A stretch of 33,415 nucleotides of DNA from Bacillota bacterium (GTDB taxonomy: Bacteria > Bacillota > UBA5301): contig JACDOJ010000014.1 in NCBI GenBank assembly GCA_017656135.1, positions 1-33,415 of the forward strand, written 5' to 3'. Position 1 is the stretch's first letter. The number at the start of each line of letters is the position of its first letter. The position numbers and the translations under genes were made by a program. The notes beneath the pieces were generated by a model. That model saw only the letters and a program-made list of their open reading frames with translations. It was not told where the DNA came from and did not search any database. Below, one piece after another: positions 15,912 through 25,157 of this stretch.

Positions 15912-17250
15912 GGATGCACCTCTTGAATCTGACTCTCCTCTTTTGCGACCAGAGTTTGGCCAAATCGGCCCCGGTGGAATCCAAAACTATAAACCGGTAT
16001 CCGGTGCGCTGGGAGAGATCGTCTAAAGTCCAGTCATCCAGGGTCAGACCCTGATTGTTAAAGATCACATTCGGGACCAAAACTGTCCAGTCATTATCAT
16101 ACCCTAGACGGCGCCAGGTTTCCAGAGTCTTAGCCACGTCTGCCCCGGTTAACAGCCCGGTGACGGTCACCGTGGGACCAAAGACCGAATTTTCTGCGGT
16201 AACCAGGCGGAGGCGGTTCTGGAGCCTCCGGGGGAGGCTGAGAACCAGAGGTTGCAGAACCTTGGCTCCGGAAACCCCAGTTACCAGCAGAAACTTCTCT
16301 GAGAAACCCGGGTTGGTCAACTTGGCCTCGAAGGTATTCCAGAAGAGCCGGGTCAAACCGATACCATTTTCCAGCTGGGGATAGCCCTCATAAACCTCCT
16401 CGGGAGGTATAGGGTGGTTGGCAATCCAGTAGAACTCATCGGCAGCGTGGACAACCCGTTCCCCCCGATTGCGGAAGAGCCGGGCCTGCCAGCGGTGGAC
16501 GGTATCCAGCACCTCACCGGCGGCCTCCGGAGTATATAGTCTGACCTCGGGCAAGGACTTCCGGTGAGCGGTGAGCCCCACCGGAACCACTCCCAAGGAT
16601 AAACAGGCTTCGCCCAGCTTTTCCACTTCCTCCAGGGAGCGTTCCAGCTCGGGACCGTCGTTCACACCGGGTATTAAGACCAGCTGAAGGTGAAACTGGA
16701 TGCCACCGGCGGCTAACCGGCTGAGCTGCTCCTTAATCTTACCGGCCCGAGGATTACCCATGAGCTTCTGACGAAGCTCTGGATTAAAGGTATGGACCGA
16801 GATATACAAGGGGGAGAGTCGGCTCTGAATGATCCGGTCGTAATCCGCTTCAGTCAAATTGGTCAGAGTGATAAAACTGCCTTCCAAAAAGGAGAGCCGA
16901 AAGTCGTCATCTTTGACATAGAGGGTCCTCCGCATGCCTTTGGGAAGCTGGCGGACGAAACAAAAAGTACAGTTGTTCCTGCACCTTTTGATGCCGCTAA
17001 AGAGACTGGATTCAAAGATGATCCCCAATTCGCTGTAGGGATCTTTCTGAATGGTTACCTCTTTAATTCTCCCTGCCTCGTCCTGATACTTGAGGACGAC
17101 TTTCTCTCCTAAGATTGCTTCTTTGTACTCCAGAATATCCTCAGGTTGGATATGATTGACCTCTAAGAGGCGGTATCCTGGTTTGAGCCCAACTCCCGCG
17201 GCTATAGACCCCGGTTCAATATCGTGAATGGGAATTCCGGCTTCAGCCAA
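15904..17250 (-). CDS. DUF512 protein: PDZ plus radical-SAM-like iron-sulfur protein
   Basis: This 448-aa protein has an N-terminal PDZ-like domain (about residues 1-65, with PGSIAAGVGLKPG). A cysteine cluster Cx3Cx2C (C90, C94, C97) of the radical SAM kind comes next, then a TIM-barrel-like region with HLQLVLIPGVNDG and the C-terminal DUF512 domain. The family is widespread in Clostridia and cyanobacteria and its reaction is not known. The open frame extends to 17457, but that part overlaps the DUF3189 gene and is not family-like. I chose the TTG at 17250 because GGAGGTG lies seven bases before it and the PDZ domain starts there. It overlaps der by 8 bp. Confidence 0.88.
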   Translation of the reverse strand: MAEAGIPIHDIEPGSIAAGVGLKPGYRLLEVNHIQPEDILEYKEAILGEKVVLKYQDEAGRIKEVTIQKDPYSELGIIFESSLFSGIKRCRNNCTFCFVRQLPKGMRRTLYVKDDDFRLSFLEGSFITLTNLTEADYDRIIQSRLSPLYISVHTFNPELRQKLMGNPRAGKIKEQLSRLAAGGIQFHLQLVLIPGVNDGPELERSLEEVEKLGEACLSLGVVPVGLTAHRKSLPEVRLYTPEAAGEVLDTVHRWQARLFRNRGERVVHAADEFYWIANHPIPPEEVYEGYPQLENGIGLTRLFWNTFEAKLTNPGFSEKFLLVTGVSGAKVLQPLVLSLPRRLQNRLRLVTAENSVFGPTVTVTGLLTGADVAKTLETWRRLGYDNDWTVLVPNVIFNNQGLTLDDWTLDDLSQRTGYRFIVLDSTGADLAKLWSQKRRVRFKRCIHE

Positions 17251-17284
17251 CCAACAGCACCTCCATCCCCCTCTTTTCTCGACT

Positions 17285-17791
17285 TCAACGAGGGTTTCCT
17301 GTTCCGGTTGGTGAATTATGCTCGAGGGTGAGGGCAATGTGCTTTTGGACAGATTCCACCAACTGAACGAAATTGAAGTAGCACCTTTTGATCCCCCATA
17401 TGGTGAGGGGCCGGCCGATGGAGACAAGTCCCGCTCCCCGAGAAAGCGTTCCCCCAACGGTAGTCAAAAGGCTTAAACGTTCCAAAGCATTCACCAGCAG
17501 AATCTCCTGAGGCGGATGGCCGTAATACTTCAGGATGCTGGGAACCAGGTTGGAGATTAACTCCTCGGCGTTCTTGCGACCTAAGATGTAAACCTCGTGT
17601 CCCTGGGCATCCCTGCCAAAGAAGAACAGGGTTCCCAAGTCCCGAGTCATCGTCCGGTCGTAATGGGGAATATTAATAAGCTCCGAAGTAGTCGGAGGAC
17701 GATCTTTCGGTAGGTAGCCTAAGTGGATGGCGGCGGCCACAACCGAGGAATGAGAACTACCGTAGCAGTGGTAGATTATCTTAAGATTCAT
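17285..17791 (-). CDS. DUF3189 family protein (second copy)
   Basis: This 168-aa cytosolic protein of unknown function starts with a beta strand and the loop YHCYGSSHSSVVAAAIHLG (about 7-25). Near 124-136 it has the second family block GLVSIGRPLTIWG followed by K-R. It is a paralogue of the gene just upstream and retains both motifs, but differs by having Cys in the first motif (HCYG rather than LGYG). The start is the ATG at 17791, overlapping the previous stop as TGATG, with GGGAGG upstream; a TTG one codon earlier is also possible. It lies 34 bp before the DUF512 start. Confidence 0.8.
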   Translation of the reverse strand: MNLKIIYHCYGSSHSSVVAAAIHLGYLPKDRPPTTSELINIPHYDRTMTRDLGTLFFFGRDAQGHEVYILGRKNAEELISNLVPSILKYYGHPPQEILLVNALERLSLLTTVGGTLSRGAGLVSIGRPLTIWGIKRCYFNFVQLVESVQKHIALTLEHNSPTGTGNPR

Positions 17792-18267
17792 CAACTACCT
17801 CCCTGTACATCTTGACCCAACCGCTGATAAGTCCGCTTTACGAGGGCGACAATTTTGGGGTAGGCCCGCCTGACACCCCAGGCGACTAAAGGACGACCGA
17901 TCGCTACCAGGCCCAGATAGCGAGAGAGAAAGCCCCCGATTCGCATGTACAGGTTAATACACGGCTTGACGTCGGCAAACAAGTAATCCCGGTGATCTTC
18001 CCTTATTATCCGGGTGATACCCTTGATGGTCTTGATTAGGATATCACTATGGCCGCGGGTTCCCAGAACGAAAACATCGTTGCCTGTAGCATCAGTGCCC
18101 ACCTGGATCAGTGATCCGTGAAAAGAAGGTGGAACTGAATCAAACAGGGGCAGAGAGTACAGGGTCTTGTTGTCTGGAATCACGTCAGCCGGCAAAGTCC
18201 CTAAATGGATAGCTGCAGCTACCGGTGAAGCGTGACTGCCCCCGTAACCAAGATAAACGACCTTCAT
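17791..18267 (-). CDS. DUF3189 family protein (first copy)
   Basis: This 158-aa protein opens with KVVYLGYGGSHASPVAAAIH (2-21) and carries GLVAIGRPLVAWG plus R-R near 118-132. The G-x-S-H loop after the first strand and the Arg/Trp motif are shared with its tandem neighbour, pointing to an old duplication. No transmembrane segment or signal is seen. The function of DUF3189 is unknown. The ATG has GGAGGGAAACC upstream. It is the first gene after the ispH-rpsA terminator and so probably heads the DUF3189-DUF512-der-plsY-gpsA operon. Confidence 0.8.
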   Translation of the reverse strand: MKVVYLGYGGSHASPVAAAIHLGTLPADVIPDNKTLYSLPLFDSVPPSFHGSLIQVGTDATGNDVFVLGTRGHSDILIKTIKGITRIIREDHRDYLFADVKPCINLYMRIGGFLSRYLGLVAIGRPLVAWGVRRAYPKIVALVKRTYQRLGQDVQGGS

Positions 18268-18334
18268 GGTTTCCCTCCGAGAAGGAATAAGCTCACCGCT
18301 TAGCTTGCCCTGGGCTCATCCAGCCTATGCCGCA

Positions 18335-18361
18335 GAAAAAAGGGCCTTTGAGAAGGCCCTT
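18335..18361 (-). terminator. Terminator of the aromatic/ispH-rpsA operon
   Basis: A 9-bp perfect stem AAGGGCCTT / AAGGCCCTT (18361-18353 with 18348-18340) with a 4-nt loop is followed by a T run on the minus strand. It lies 27 bp after the ispH-rpsA stop. Confidence 0.92.
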
Positions 18362-18387
18362 GAGCATTAGTTGGTTTAAGCCCGTCT

Positions 18388-20502
18388 TTATTCGGTTTTG
18401 TCCTTGAAGGCTGAACCCAGGATATTGCCGACCACGTCGCCGATGGTGTAGCCTTCCCGTTCCGGTTCCTCCTGGATCGGCTCCTCCTGTTTGGGTTTGG
18501 ACGCTTCCTTCTTGGGCTGAGGTTGGGTCTGTTTAATGGAGAGACTGACCCTCCGGGCTTCGGGATCGATGCTCAGGACTTTCACATCTACTTCGTCACC
18601 GGGTTTAACCACCTCTTCCGGGGTGGCTACATGGTGGTAAGCCAGTTCGGAGATGTGAACCAGACCCTCGACGCCCGGCTCGATTTTGACAAAAGCACCA
18701 AAGTCGACAGTCCGGGTAACAGTACCCTTGATAATATCACCTTCACTGACCTTTTGAGCTAAGGTAGTCCAGGGATCTGGGAGTACCTGTTTGCGGCCGA
18801 GAGAGATCCGGCCTTTCTCCTTGTCGACTCCCAGCACCTTGACCTGAATCTGTTCGCCTTCGGTGAGAACATCCCTAGGATGCTTGACCCGCTCCCAGGC
18901 AATCTCGGAAACGTGCAGTAGGCCTTCCACTCCAGGTTTAATCTCCACGAAAGCTCCAAAGTCAGTTAGACGCTTGACGGTACCGGTGATGACATCACCC
19001 TCTTTGAGGGTGGTGAAGACCTCTTCTCTGGCTGCTTCCTGCTGCTCTTCTTCGATCTCTTTGTGAGAGAGGACTACGTTTCTGCGTTTCTCATCGACTT
19101 CTATGATTTTGAACTGCAGTTCCTTGCCAATGTACTGGCTCAAGTCTTCCACATATTTGACGGAAACCTGTGAGGCGGGAACAAAGGCCCGGACACCCAA
19201 GTCCACCAAAAGGCCGCCTTTGACCTCTTCCTTGACGGTTGCGGTAATGATGCCGTCTCCCTCTTTGGCCCGCATAATCTGTTCCCAGGCCTCTTGGGCG
19301 TCAGCCCGTTTCTTGGAGAGGATCGGATGTCCATCCTCGTTTTCAGGCTTTATCACAATCACATTGAAAATGTCCCCCACCGAGACCACTTCTCGGGCAT
19401 CATCTACCTTAAACCGGCTCAGGTCTCTCAGCTCGATGATTCCCTCGGTTTTGTAGCCAACGTCAACTAGAACCCGCTCAGGCTCAACCTGAACTACCGT
19501 GGCTTTAACCGTTGCCCCTTTTTCAAGCTTGGAGGTGGCCTTATCTAAGGCAGCTTCTGACATGGTCTCCGGTGCTGACTCAGTTGGCTCAGCATCTGGT
19601 GCCGGTGTTGCCTGCTCCTCTACCTCCTCACTTGCCGTGCTCGTTTGTAAATCTTTCATTTCCTCCATTCTTGCAATAACCCCCTCAATAATCCAACTTG
19701 GAGTCGAGGCACCAGCGGTAATTCCAACGGTATTAATTCCTCGAAACCACTCCGGGCGAATTTCATCCGCACTTTCTATATGGTAAGTTCGAGCGCCTTC
19801 TGCTCGAGCGATATTGGCCAAGTTGGTGGTGTTGGCACTGTTCTTGCCACCTACCACCAAGACGACTTCGTTTTGTTGGGCCAGTTTCCTGGCTTCAGCC
19901 TGTCTCTCGGTGGATGCCGGACAGATGGTGGAAAAAGCCCGAACTTCTGCGACCCGGGACAGGAGTTTTGTGATACAGGCTACAAAGTTCGCCATCTGTT
20001 GGGTCGTCTGCGCTATTACCCCGACCTTGTCTGTGCGGGAGAGCTCGAGGCTGTCTATATCATCCGGCCCCCTGATAACTACCGCAGTGTCATTGGTGTG
20101 AGCCACCAGGGCAATGACTTCGGGGTGATTATAGTCGCCGATGACACAGACCTTGTATCCCTCTTGATACAACACTTCTGCGTATTTCTGTGCCCGTTTA
20201 ACGAAAACACAGGTGGCATCGACGATCTCTAAACCCATTTCCCGAGCCGACTCAATCTTTTTGGGCGGCAGTCCATGGGAGCGGATCAAAAGCCTTGAGC
20301 CGGATTCCAAATCTTCCAATTCTTCCGCCACCTCGACCCCCTTGGACCGGAGGTATTCAACGGCCTGCGGATTATGAATAATTGGCCCGAGAGAATGAAC
20401 CTTCCCCTCGCTTTGGCTCGCAGTTTCCAGGGCCAGGTTTACGGCTTTTGCCACTCCGGGACAATACCCGGCACTTTCAGCCAAGGTAATCTTTAAACCC
20501 AA
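18388..20502 (-). CDS. ispH-rpsA: Fusion of IspH (HMBPP reductase) and ribosomal protein S1
   Basis: Residues 1-285 form IspH, the [4Fe-4S] enzyme that makes IPP and DMAPP in the last step of the MEP pathway. The cluster cysteines C14, C98 and C194 are present, as are the substrate histidines H43 and H126 and the catalytic Glu128 (HPEV). An acidic Ala/Glu/Pro-rich linker (about 286-322) leads to four S1 RNA-binding domains (about 327-397, 413-481, 500-570 and 586-657) and a charged tail. Such bifunctional proteins are known in Clostridia. The start is TTG with only a weak Shine-Dalgarno. The frame is intact, so this is not two genes joined by error. Confidence 0.95.
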   Translation of the reverse strand: MGLKITLAESAGYCPGVAKAVNLALETASQSEGKVHSLGPIIHNPQAVEYLRSKGVEVAEELEDLESGSRLLIRSHGLPPKKIESAREMGLEIVDATCVFVKRAQKYAEVLYQEGYKVCVIGDYNHPEVIALVAHTNDTAVVIRGPDDIDSLELSRTDKVGVIAQTTQQMANFVACITKLLSRVAEVRAFSTICPASTERQAEARKLAQQNEVVLVVGGKNSANTTNLANIARAEGARTYHIESADEIRPEWFRGINTVGITAGASTPSWIIEGVIARMEEMKDLQTSTASEEVEEQATPAPDAEPTESAPETMSEAALDKATSKLEKGATVKATVVQVEPERVLVDVGYKTEGIIELRDLSRFKVDDAREVVSVGDIFNVIVIKPENEDGHPILSKKRADAQEAWEQIMRAKEGDGIITATVKEEVKGGLLVDLGVRAFVPASQVSVKYVEDLSQYIGKELQFKIIEVDEKRRNVVLSHKEIEEEQQEAAREEVFTTLKEGDVITGTVKRLTDFGAFVEIKPGVEGLLHVSEIAWERVKHPRDVLTEGEQIQVKVLGVDKEKGRISLGRKQVLPDPWTTLAQKVSEGDIIKGTVTRTVDFGAFVKIEPGVEGLVHISELAYHHVATPEEVVKPGDEVDVKVLSIDPEARRVSLSIKQTQPQPKKEASKPKQEEPIQEEPEREGYTIGDVVGNILGSAFKDKTE

Positions 20503-20626
20503 ATTCTCTCAATCCCTATTATTACTAAAAAGTCAGATATATAAGCCATACGAAGAAGCAAGTTCTTCATAATCAGGCAAAATCCTTCTTAAACTTGACT
20601 GTACTGCTCTGCACGAATCCCAGCTA

Positions 20627-21193
20627 TCACAAATCGCGAATCCGGGCCATGATGTCTTGACTAAACGCATAGAGGCCATCCTTGGACGCCTTAGTCACGC
20701 CGGGAGGGAGGGTGAACTTCACCGGCTTGCCGATCCGCACGACCACCTTCCGGTGCTCCCGGAGCACCCGCACCGGCAGCACCGGTGCTCCGGTTTTGGC
20801 GGCCAAAAGAGCGATCCCACTTTGAGCCTCCCGGGCCTCACCAGCTTTCACCCTGGTCCCTTCGGGAAACATCGCCAAGACTTCATTATTCTTTAATATA
20901 GCCAGTGCCGACCGGATAGCCCTGCTATCCCCTGTCCCCCTATTAACCGGAAATGCTCCTAACCAGTATAGGATCGTTTTAAAAACCGGATACTTAAAGA
21001 GTTCAACCTTGGCCATGAACCTGAGCTGCCGCCTTAAAGCCAGCCCCACAAAAATCGGATCCCAGGCGCTGTGGTGGTTGGCAGCCACAATCAACCTGCC
21101 CTCGGTGGGTTCATTCTCCACGCCCTCAACGCGAAACCGAATTATTAGTCTGATTATTATTCCCAATAGCACTTTGGCAAATCGATAAAACAT
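20627..21193 (-). CDS. plsC: 1-acyl-sn-glycerol-3-phosphate acyltransferase
   Basis: It acylates lysophosphatidic acid to phosphatidic acid at the membrane. The 188-aa protein has an N-terminal hydrophobic segment, the catalytic HX4D motif NHHSAWD (H40, D45), the FPVNRG block and FPEGTR. The frame extends 16 codons further up into cmk; the ATG at 21193 is preferred because AGGTGA lies just before it and only 4 bp separate it from the cmk stop. With plsY and gpsA in the next operon the window covers the path from DHAP to phosphatidic acid, except for acyl-phosphate supply (PlsX). Confidence 0.93.
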   Translation of the reverse strand: MFYRFAKVLLGIIIRLIIRFRVEGVENEPTEGRLIVAANHHSAWDPIFVGLALRRQLRFMAKVELFKYPVFKTILYWLGAFPVNRGTGDSRAIRSALAILKNNEVLAMFPEGTRVKAGEAREAQSGIALLAAKTGAPVLPVRVLREHRKVVVRIGKPVKFTLPPGVTKASKDGLYAFSQDIMARIRDL

Positions 21194-21197
21194 GGTT

Positions 21198-21875
21198 TCA
21201 CCTGTTAAGGTAAGATTTAATTTTGGCCACGACTTGGTCAATACTCAGATTGGAAGTATCAACCAGTATTGCATCTGCAGCTTGCCGCAAGGGAGCATAC
21301 TCCCGGGAGGAGTCGATCTCATCCCGGTGGCGCAAGTTGTTCCGCACTGCTGCCAGTTTATCCTCATCCTCAGTGGTACCGTAGAGCTCCAGACAGCGAC
21401 GCTTAGCTCTGGTTTCGATATCCGCGGTCAAAAAGAACTTGTAATCGGCTGACGGCAGGACCACTGTTCCAATATCTCTGCCGTCCATGACCACTGAGTT
21501 CTCTTCAGCAAACTTCCGCTGGAGGTGCAAAAGGTGAGCCCTGACCCCGGGAACCTTAGCCACCTCTGAGACGTACCGGTTCACCTCTTGACTCCTGATG
21601 GCCTCAGTAACATCCTTGCCATCCATGATGATGACCTGGTCCCGCTGGTTGCGGGGAGGAATAATCTCGATCGCTGTATCAAGGGCCATTTCTGTCAGTG
21701 CCGCCTCATCAGTCAGGTCCACCTTTTCCTGAAGGGCTTTGTAGGTCAAAGCCCGGTACATGGCACCGGTATCCACGTGGACTATCCCCAACTCACGGGC
21801 TAAGCGCTTGGAAATGGTGCTCTTTCCCGCTCCTGAAGGTCCATCAATGGCAATTGATATTTTTCCGCCGGTCAT
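21198..21875 (-). CDS. cmk: Cytidylate kinase
   Basis: It phosphorylates CMP and dCMP with ATP. The 225-aa protein has the P-loop DGPSGAGKST near its start, the DTGAMYRALT substrate motif and the GRDIGTVV and adenine-side blocks of the family. The ATG has GGGGAAAG upstream. It follows aroA by 17 bp and precedes plsC by 4 bp. cmk next to an S1-type gene is a familiar Firmicutes arrangement. Confidence 0.97.
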   Translation of the reverse strand: MTGGKISIAIDGPSGAGKSTISKRLARELGIVHVDTGAMYRALTYKALQEKVDLTDEAALTEMALDTAIEIIPPRNQRDQVIIMDGKDVTEAIRSQEVNRYVSEVAKVPGVRAHLLHLQRKFAEENSVVMDGRDIGTVVLPSADYKFFLTADIETRAKRRCLELYGTTEDEDKLAAVRNNLRHRDEIDSSREYAPLRQAADAILVDTSNLSIDQVVAKIKSYLNR

Positions 21876-21892
21876 CGCTTTCCCCTTCCCTA

Positions 21893-23212
21893 TTACGGCA
21901 ATTCTTGTACAGATTCTGGTCCAAATAGTCTCTTAAACTGCTCTATGAAGTCCGGATACGATGTGTAGATGGATTCTCCGCCGGTAATTTTCACCGGTCC
22001 TGCGGCTCTCAAAGCCAAAATCGCTCCGGCCATAGCGATCCGGTGATCGTGCAAACTGTCAATCACTCCTGGTGAAACCCTGTCCCCGCCGGTAATCTCT
22101 AAAACGTCCTCTCTGGCTGAAGCTTGAACGCCAAGCCCTCCGAACTGGGTAACAATACTCTCGACTCGGTCCGACTCTTTGTATCGCAGCTCCCCGACTC
22201 CCTCGAAGACAGTCGTCCCCTTGGCAAAGGCCGCGGCAACCGCCAGGATTGGAACCTCGTCGATGAGGTCAGGAATTTCAGCTGCTGAAACCACACACCC
22301 TCTGAGTTCGGAGGATTTCACGATCAGGTCACAGACCTCTTCCCCGCCTTGTGTTCGCAGGTTGGTCAAGTGAACGTTACCACCCATTCGTTCCAATACC
22401 CGGATGAACCCAGTGCGCCGCGGGTTAACGCCAACATTAAGAATATGAAATTCGGCCTCAGGGACCAACAATCCTGCGACGACCCAGAAAGCTGCAGCCG
22501 ACGGATCCCCCGGAATCTCCATGATTAAGGGATTGAGCGGCTTTCCCCCGGTGACGGAAATGGTACTCCCCAAGACAGTCAGGTCGGCACCTGCCGCCTG
22601 AAGCATCCGTTCGGTGTGGTCCCGGGTTGGCACAGGTTCGTGGTAAATGCTAGTTCCGGGAATCTGCAGCGCCGCCAGTAAGAAGGCCGACTTGACCTGA
22701 GCACTGGGAACAATCCCTTGATATTCCGCAGGTTTCAAAGGTCCGGAAGGAAGGATGGCCACCGGCGGAAGGGTGTTCTCCTGGCGTGCCTGAAACCGGG
22801 CCCCCAACAGGGACAACGGGATGATCACCCTATCCATCGGCCGCCTACGCAGAGAGGCATCACCGGTCAAGACAGCAAAAATCCGGCTAGGAACGATAAG
22901 CCCCATTCCTAGCCGGGTGGTGGTCCCAGAATTACCTAAATCCAAGACCGTGGAAGGCTCAGTGAAGCTGGCCAAACCCCTACCGATAACCTGGAACTGA
23001 TCCCCGCTGCTTTCGATCTTAACCCCTAAATGCTCGAGCATTCTGCAGGTGGCCATGACGTCTTCCGAGACTAAGCAGTTGGAAAAGTAAGAAGTGCCTC
23101 TGGCTAAACTACCAATCATGAGAGCCCGGTGAGATATGGACTTGTCCCCGGGTACAGTAATCTTTTTGGTAATCTGGGCCGGTATTCCGGCGGGATCAAT
23201 GATGAACTCCAT
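21893..23212 (-). CDS. aroA: 3-phosphoshikimate 1-carboxyvinyltransferase (EPSP synthase)
   Basis: It joins PEP to shikimate-3-phosphate, the sixth step of the shikimate pathway. The 439-aa protein has PGDKSISHRA near the start, LGNSGTTTRL (PEP site), RDHTERML, the catalytic-Asp block IPDLIDEVPILAV and KESDRV. The Gly in NSGTT is kept rather than replaced by Ala, as happens in some glyphosate-tolerant forms. The ATG at 23212 is favoured over a TTG two codons earlier because AGAGG lies at proper spacing. It follows aroF; a tyrA gene, often found here, is absent. Confidence 0.97.
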   Translation of the reverse strand: MEFIIDPAGIPAQITKKITVPGDKSISHRALMIGSLARGTSYFSNCLVSEDVMATCRMLEHLGVKIESSGDQFQVIGRGLASFTEPSTVLDLGNSGTTTRLGMGLIVPSRIFAVLTGDASLRRRPMDRVIIPLSLLGARFQARQENTLPPVAILPSGPLKPAEYQGIVPSAQVKSAFLLAALQIPGTSIYHEPVPTRDHTERMLQAAGADLTVLGSTISVTGGKPLNPLIMEIPGDPSAAAFWVVAGLLVPEAEFHILNVGVNPRRTGFIRVLERMGGNVHLTNLRTQGGEEVCDLIVKSSELRGCVVSAAEIPDLIDEVPILAVAAAFAKGTTVFEGVGELRYKESDRVESIVTQFGGLGVQASAREDVLEITGGDRVSPGVIDSLHDHRIAMAGAILALRAAGPVKITGGESIYTSYPDFIEQFKRLFGPESVQELP

Positions 23213-23231
23213 CTTCAACCTCTGTTTATCC

Positions 23232-24038
23232 TTAGATTCCGGTCAGTTTCTGCAGGTCTTTCACCAGCTCTGTAAACTGCTCTACAGTGATGGACTGCCG
23301 ACCGTCTGAGAGAGCCTGATCCGGTTTGGGATGGACCTCAACCATGATGCCATCAGCCCCAGCAGCTATAGCCGCCCGGCACAAAGGAGTCACCAGTTCC
23401 CTCCGGCCGGAGGCATGGCTGGGATCAACAATGATCGGGAGGTGGCTCAAAAGTTTAATCACTGGAACAGCGCTGATATCCAGAGTATTTCGGGTGGCGG
23501 TCTCGAAGGTTCTAATACCCCGCTCACAGAGGATAACCTGGTCATTGCCAGCGTTAAGGATATACTCTGCAGCCAGAAGCCACTCGTCGATAGTGGCGGC
23601 AAACCCTCTTTTCAAAAGCACGGGTTTACCTGAACGCCCAACTGCCTCCAATAAAGGGAAATTCTGCATGTTTCTGGATCCAACCTGCAGTACATCTACG
23701 TACTCAGAGACCAGCGGGACGGCGTTTGGTGATAAGACCTCACTGACCACCGGCAGGCCGGTGGCTTCCCTGGCTTCGGCCAGAATCCGGAGGCCTTCTT
23801 CCTTAAGTCCCTGGAAAGAATAAGGGCTGGTCCGGGGTTTAAAAGCCCCTCCTCGCAGCCAGTGTGCACCTGCTTCTTTCAAGGCCTTGGCCAGCAGAAT
23901 GGTACCCTCCCGGTCTTCCACGGAACAGGGACCGGCAATGATTAAAGGTGGATGTTGGCCACCGATCTGGGTTTCTTCCACCTTAACCACAGTTGGTTCT
24001 TTCTTATGCTCCCAAGAGCCAAGCCTGACCTTGGTCAT
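23232..24038 (-). CDS. aroF: DAHP synthase, class I-beta
   Basis: It condenses PEP and erythrose-4-phosphate to start the shikimate pathway. The 268 aa hold the I-beta barrel with [46 protein letters not shown] and [14 protein letters not shown]; these supply the metal ligands Cys, His, Glu and Asp. The protein starts almost at the barrel. It lacks both the ferredoxin-like regulatory domain seen in the Thermotoga enzyme and the chorismate mutase domain of the B. subtilis enzyme, so feedback control through those modules is not expected. It overlaps hisC by ATGA. Confidence 0.96.
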   Translation of the reverse strand: MTKVRLGSWEHKKEPTVVKVEETQIGGQHPPLIIAGPCSVEDREGTILLAKALKEAGAHWLRGGAFKPRTSPYSFQGLKEEGLRILAEAREATGLPVVSEVLSPNAVPLVSEYVDVLQVGSRNMQNFPLLEAVGRSGKPVLLKRGFAATIDEWLLAAEYILNAGNDQVILCERGIRTFETATRNTLDISAVPVIKLLSHLPIIVDPSHASGRRELVTPLCRAAIAAGADGIMVEVHPKPDQALSDGRQSITVEQFTELVKDLQKLTGI

Positions 24039-25153
24039 ACTGCTTCGCCCTCTTTAGCAGCCATGATCTCTTGGACCGCCGCCAAAAAGGCCGCATTCTG
24101 CTCTTCGGTGCCCACAGTTACCCGAATCGAGGTCGGCAGGCCGAAGATATCGGCGGGACGAATGATGATGCCCTTCTTAAGCAAGTCCTGGAAGAGGCGA
24201 CGGCAGTCTTGAAAGGTCTCTACCAGCATAAAATTGGTCTGAGAATCCAGCGGACGCCAACCGAGTTTGGCAAATCCGGCAGCCAACTGCTTTTTACCCT
24301 CTTGATTAACCCGGCGGGAGCGCTCTACGTGTTCGGTGTCAGCTAAAGCTGCCAGAGCCCCGATCTGAGCCAGACGGTTGACATTAAAGGGCTCTCTGGC
24401 CTTCTCCACCAGGGAGATAACCTCTGGGTCGGCCAGGGCATACCCAATGCGCAGGGAGGCCAAGCCGTAAATCTTGGAAAAAGTACGCAACACCACGACA
24501 TTGGGGTACTCTTTGAGATAGTTGACTGCGCTCAAGTAATCCTCTGAATCCACATACTCGGCATAAGCCTCATCGAAAACCACCAGTACATCCTGGGGGA
24601 CCTCCGACAGGAACCTCTCCACCTCAGCTTTGGACACAATAGTCCCAGTAGGGTTGTTGGGGTTGCAAACAAAGACCAGTTTGGTGTTTTCTGAAACTGC
24701 CGCGGCCATCAGAGGCAGATCCAAGCGTCCCTTTTGGCAAGGAATCTCCACAATCTCCGCTCCCATGAGCTGGGCGGCAAACTTGTATTCACTGAAGGTT
24801 GGTTTGGCGACCACAATCGAATCAGCCGGGGTCAAGAAGGTCTCAGCCAGCCTCTTGATGATCTCATCAGAACCGTTGCCTACAGTGATCCAGTTGGGCT
24901 CTACATTGAACCTTTCAGCAAGAGCATTTTTCAGATCCACACTGCCCCCGTCCGGGTACAGGTGTAACTCGCTTAAGGCTTTACTGATAGCTGAAGCCGC
25001 CTTAGGTGACGGGCCTAAGGGGTTTTCGTTTGATGCCAGTTTAACAATGTCAGTCAAGCCGTACTCTTTTTTCACTTCTTCAATGGGTTTACCGGGTTCG
25101 TAGGGTCTGATTTGGGTGAGCTCCCGGCGGCTCAGTTCCTGAAACGACTTCAC
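24035..25153 (-). CDS. hisC: HisC-type aminotransferase (histidinol-phosphate / aromatic)
   Basis: This is a class I/II PLP aminotransferase of 372 aa. It has the N-terminal [10 protein letters not shown] motif, [16 protein letters not shown] and the PLP lysine in [16 protein letters not shown]. By family it is histidinol-phosphate aminotransferase. Its place between aroH and aroF, with no other his genes nearby, suggests that it also or mainly makes tyrosine and phenylalanine (or arogenate), as some HisC proteins do. The start is GTG with AGGAGG eight bases upstream, 4 bp after aroH. Confidence 0.93.
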   Translation of the reverse strand: MKSFQELSRRELTQIRPYEPGKPIEEVKKEYGLTDIVKLASNENPLGPSPKAASAISKALSELHLYPDGGSVDLKNALAERFNVEPNWITVGNGSDEIIKRLAETFLTPADSIVVAKPTFSEYKFAAQLMGAEIVEIPCQKGRLDLPLMAAAVSENTKLVFVCNPNNPTGTIVSKAEVERFLSEVPQDVLVVFDEAYAEYVDSEDYLSAVNYLKEYPNVVVLRTFSKIYGLASLRIGYALADPEVISLVEKAREPFNVNRLAQIGALAALADTEHVERSRRVNQEGKKQLAAGFAKLGWRPLDSQTNFMLVETFQDCRRLFQDLLKKGIIIRPADIFGLPTSIRVTVGTEEQNAAFLAAVQEIMAAKEGEAV

Positions 25154-25157
25154 CAGG

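Noticed and set aside
17251-17457. N-terminal extension of the DUF512 frame
   Set aside because: It lies inside the second DUF3189 gene, is low-complexity, and is not part of the family; a TTG with GGAGGTG at 17250 is a better start.
20552-20568. Inverted repeat GAAGAA/TTCTTC upstream of ispH-rpsA
   Set aside because: It is only 6 bp and A/T-G purine-rich, has no T run, and no promoter is clear around it. Too weak to call an operator.
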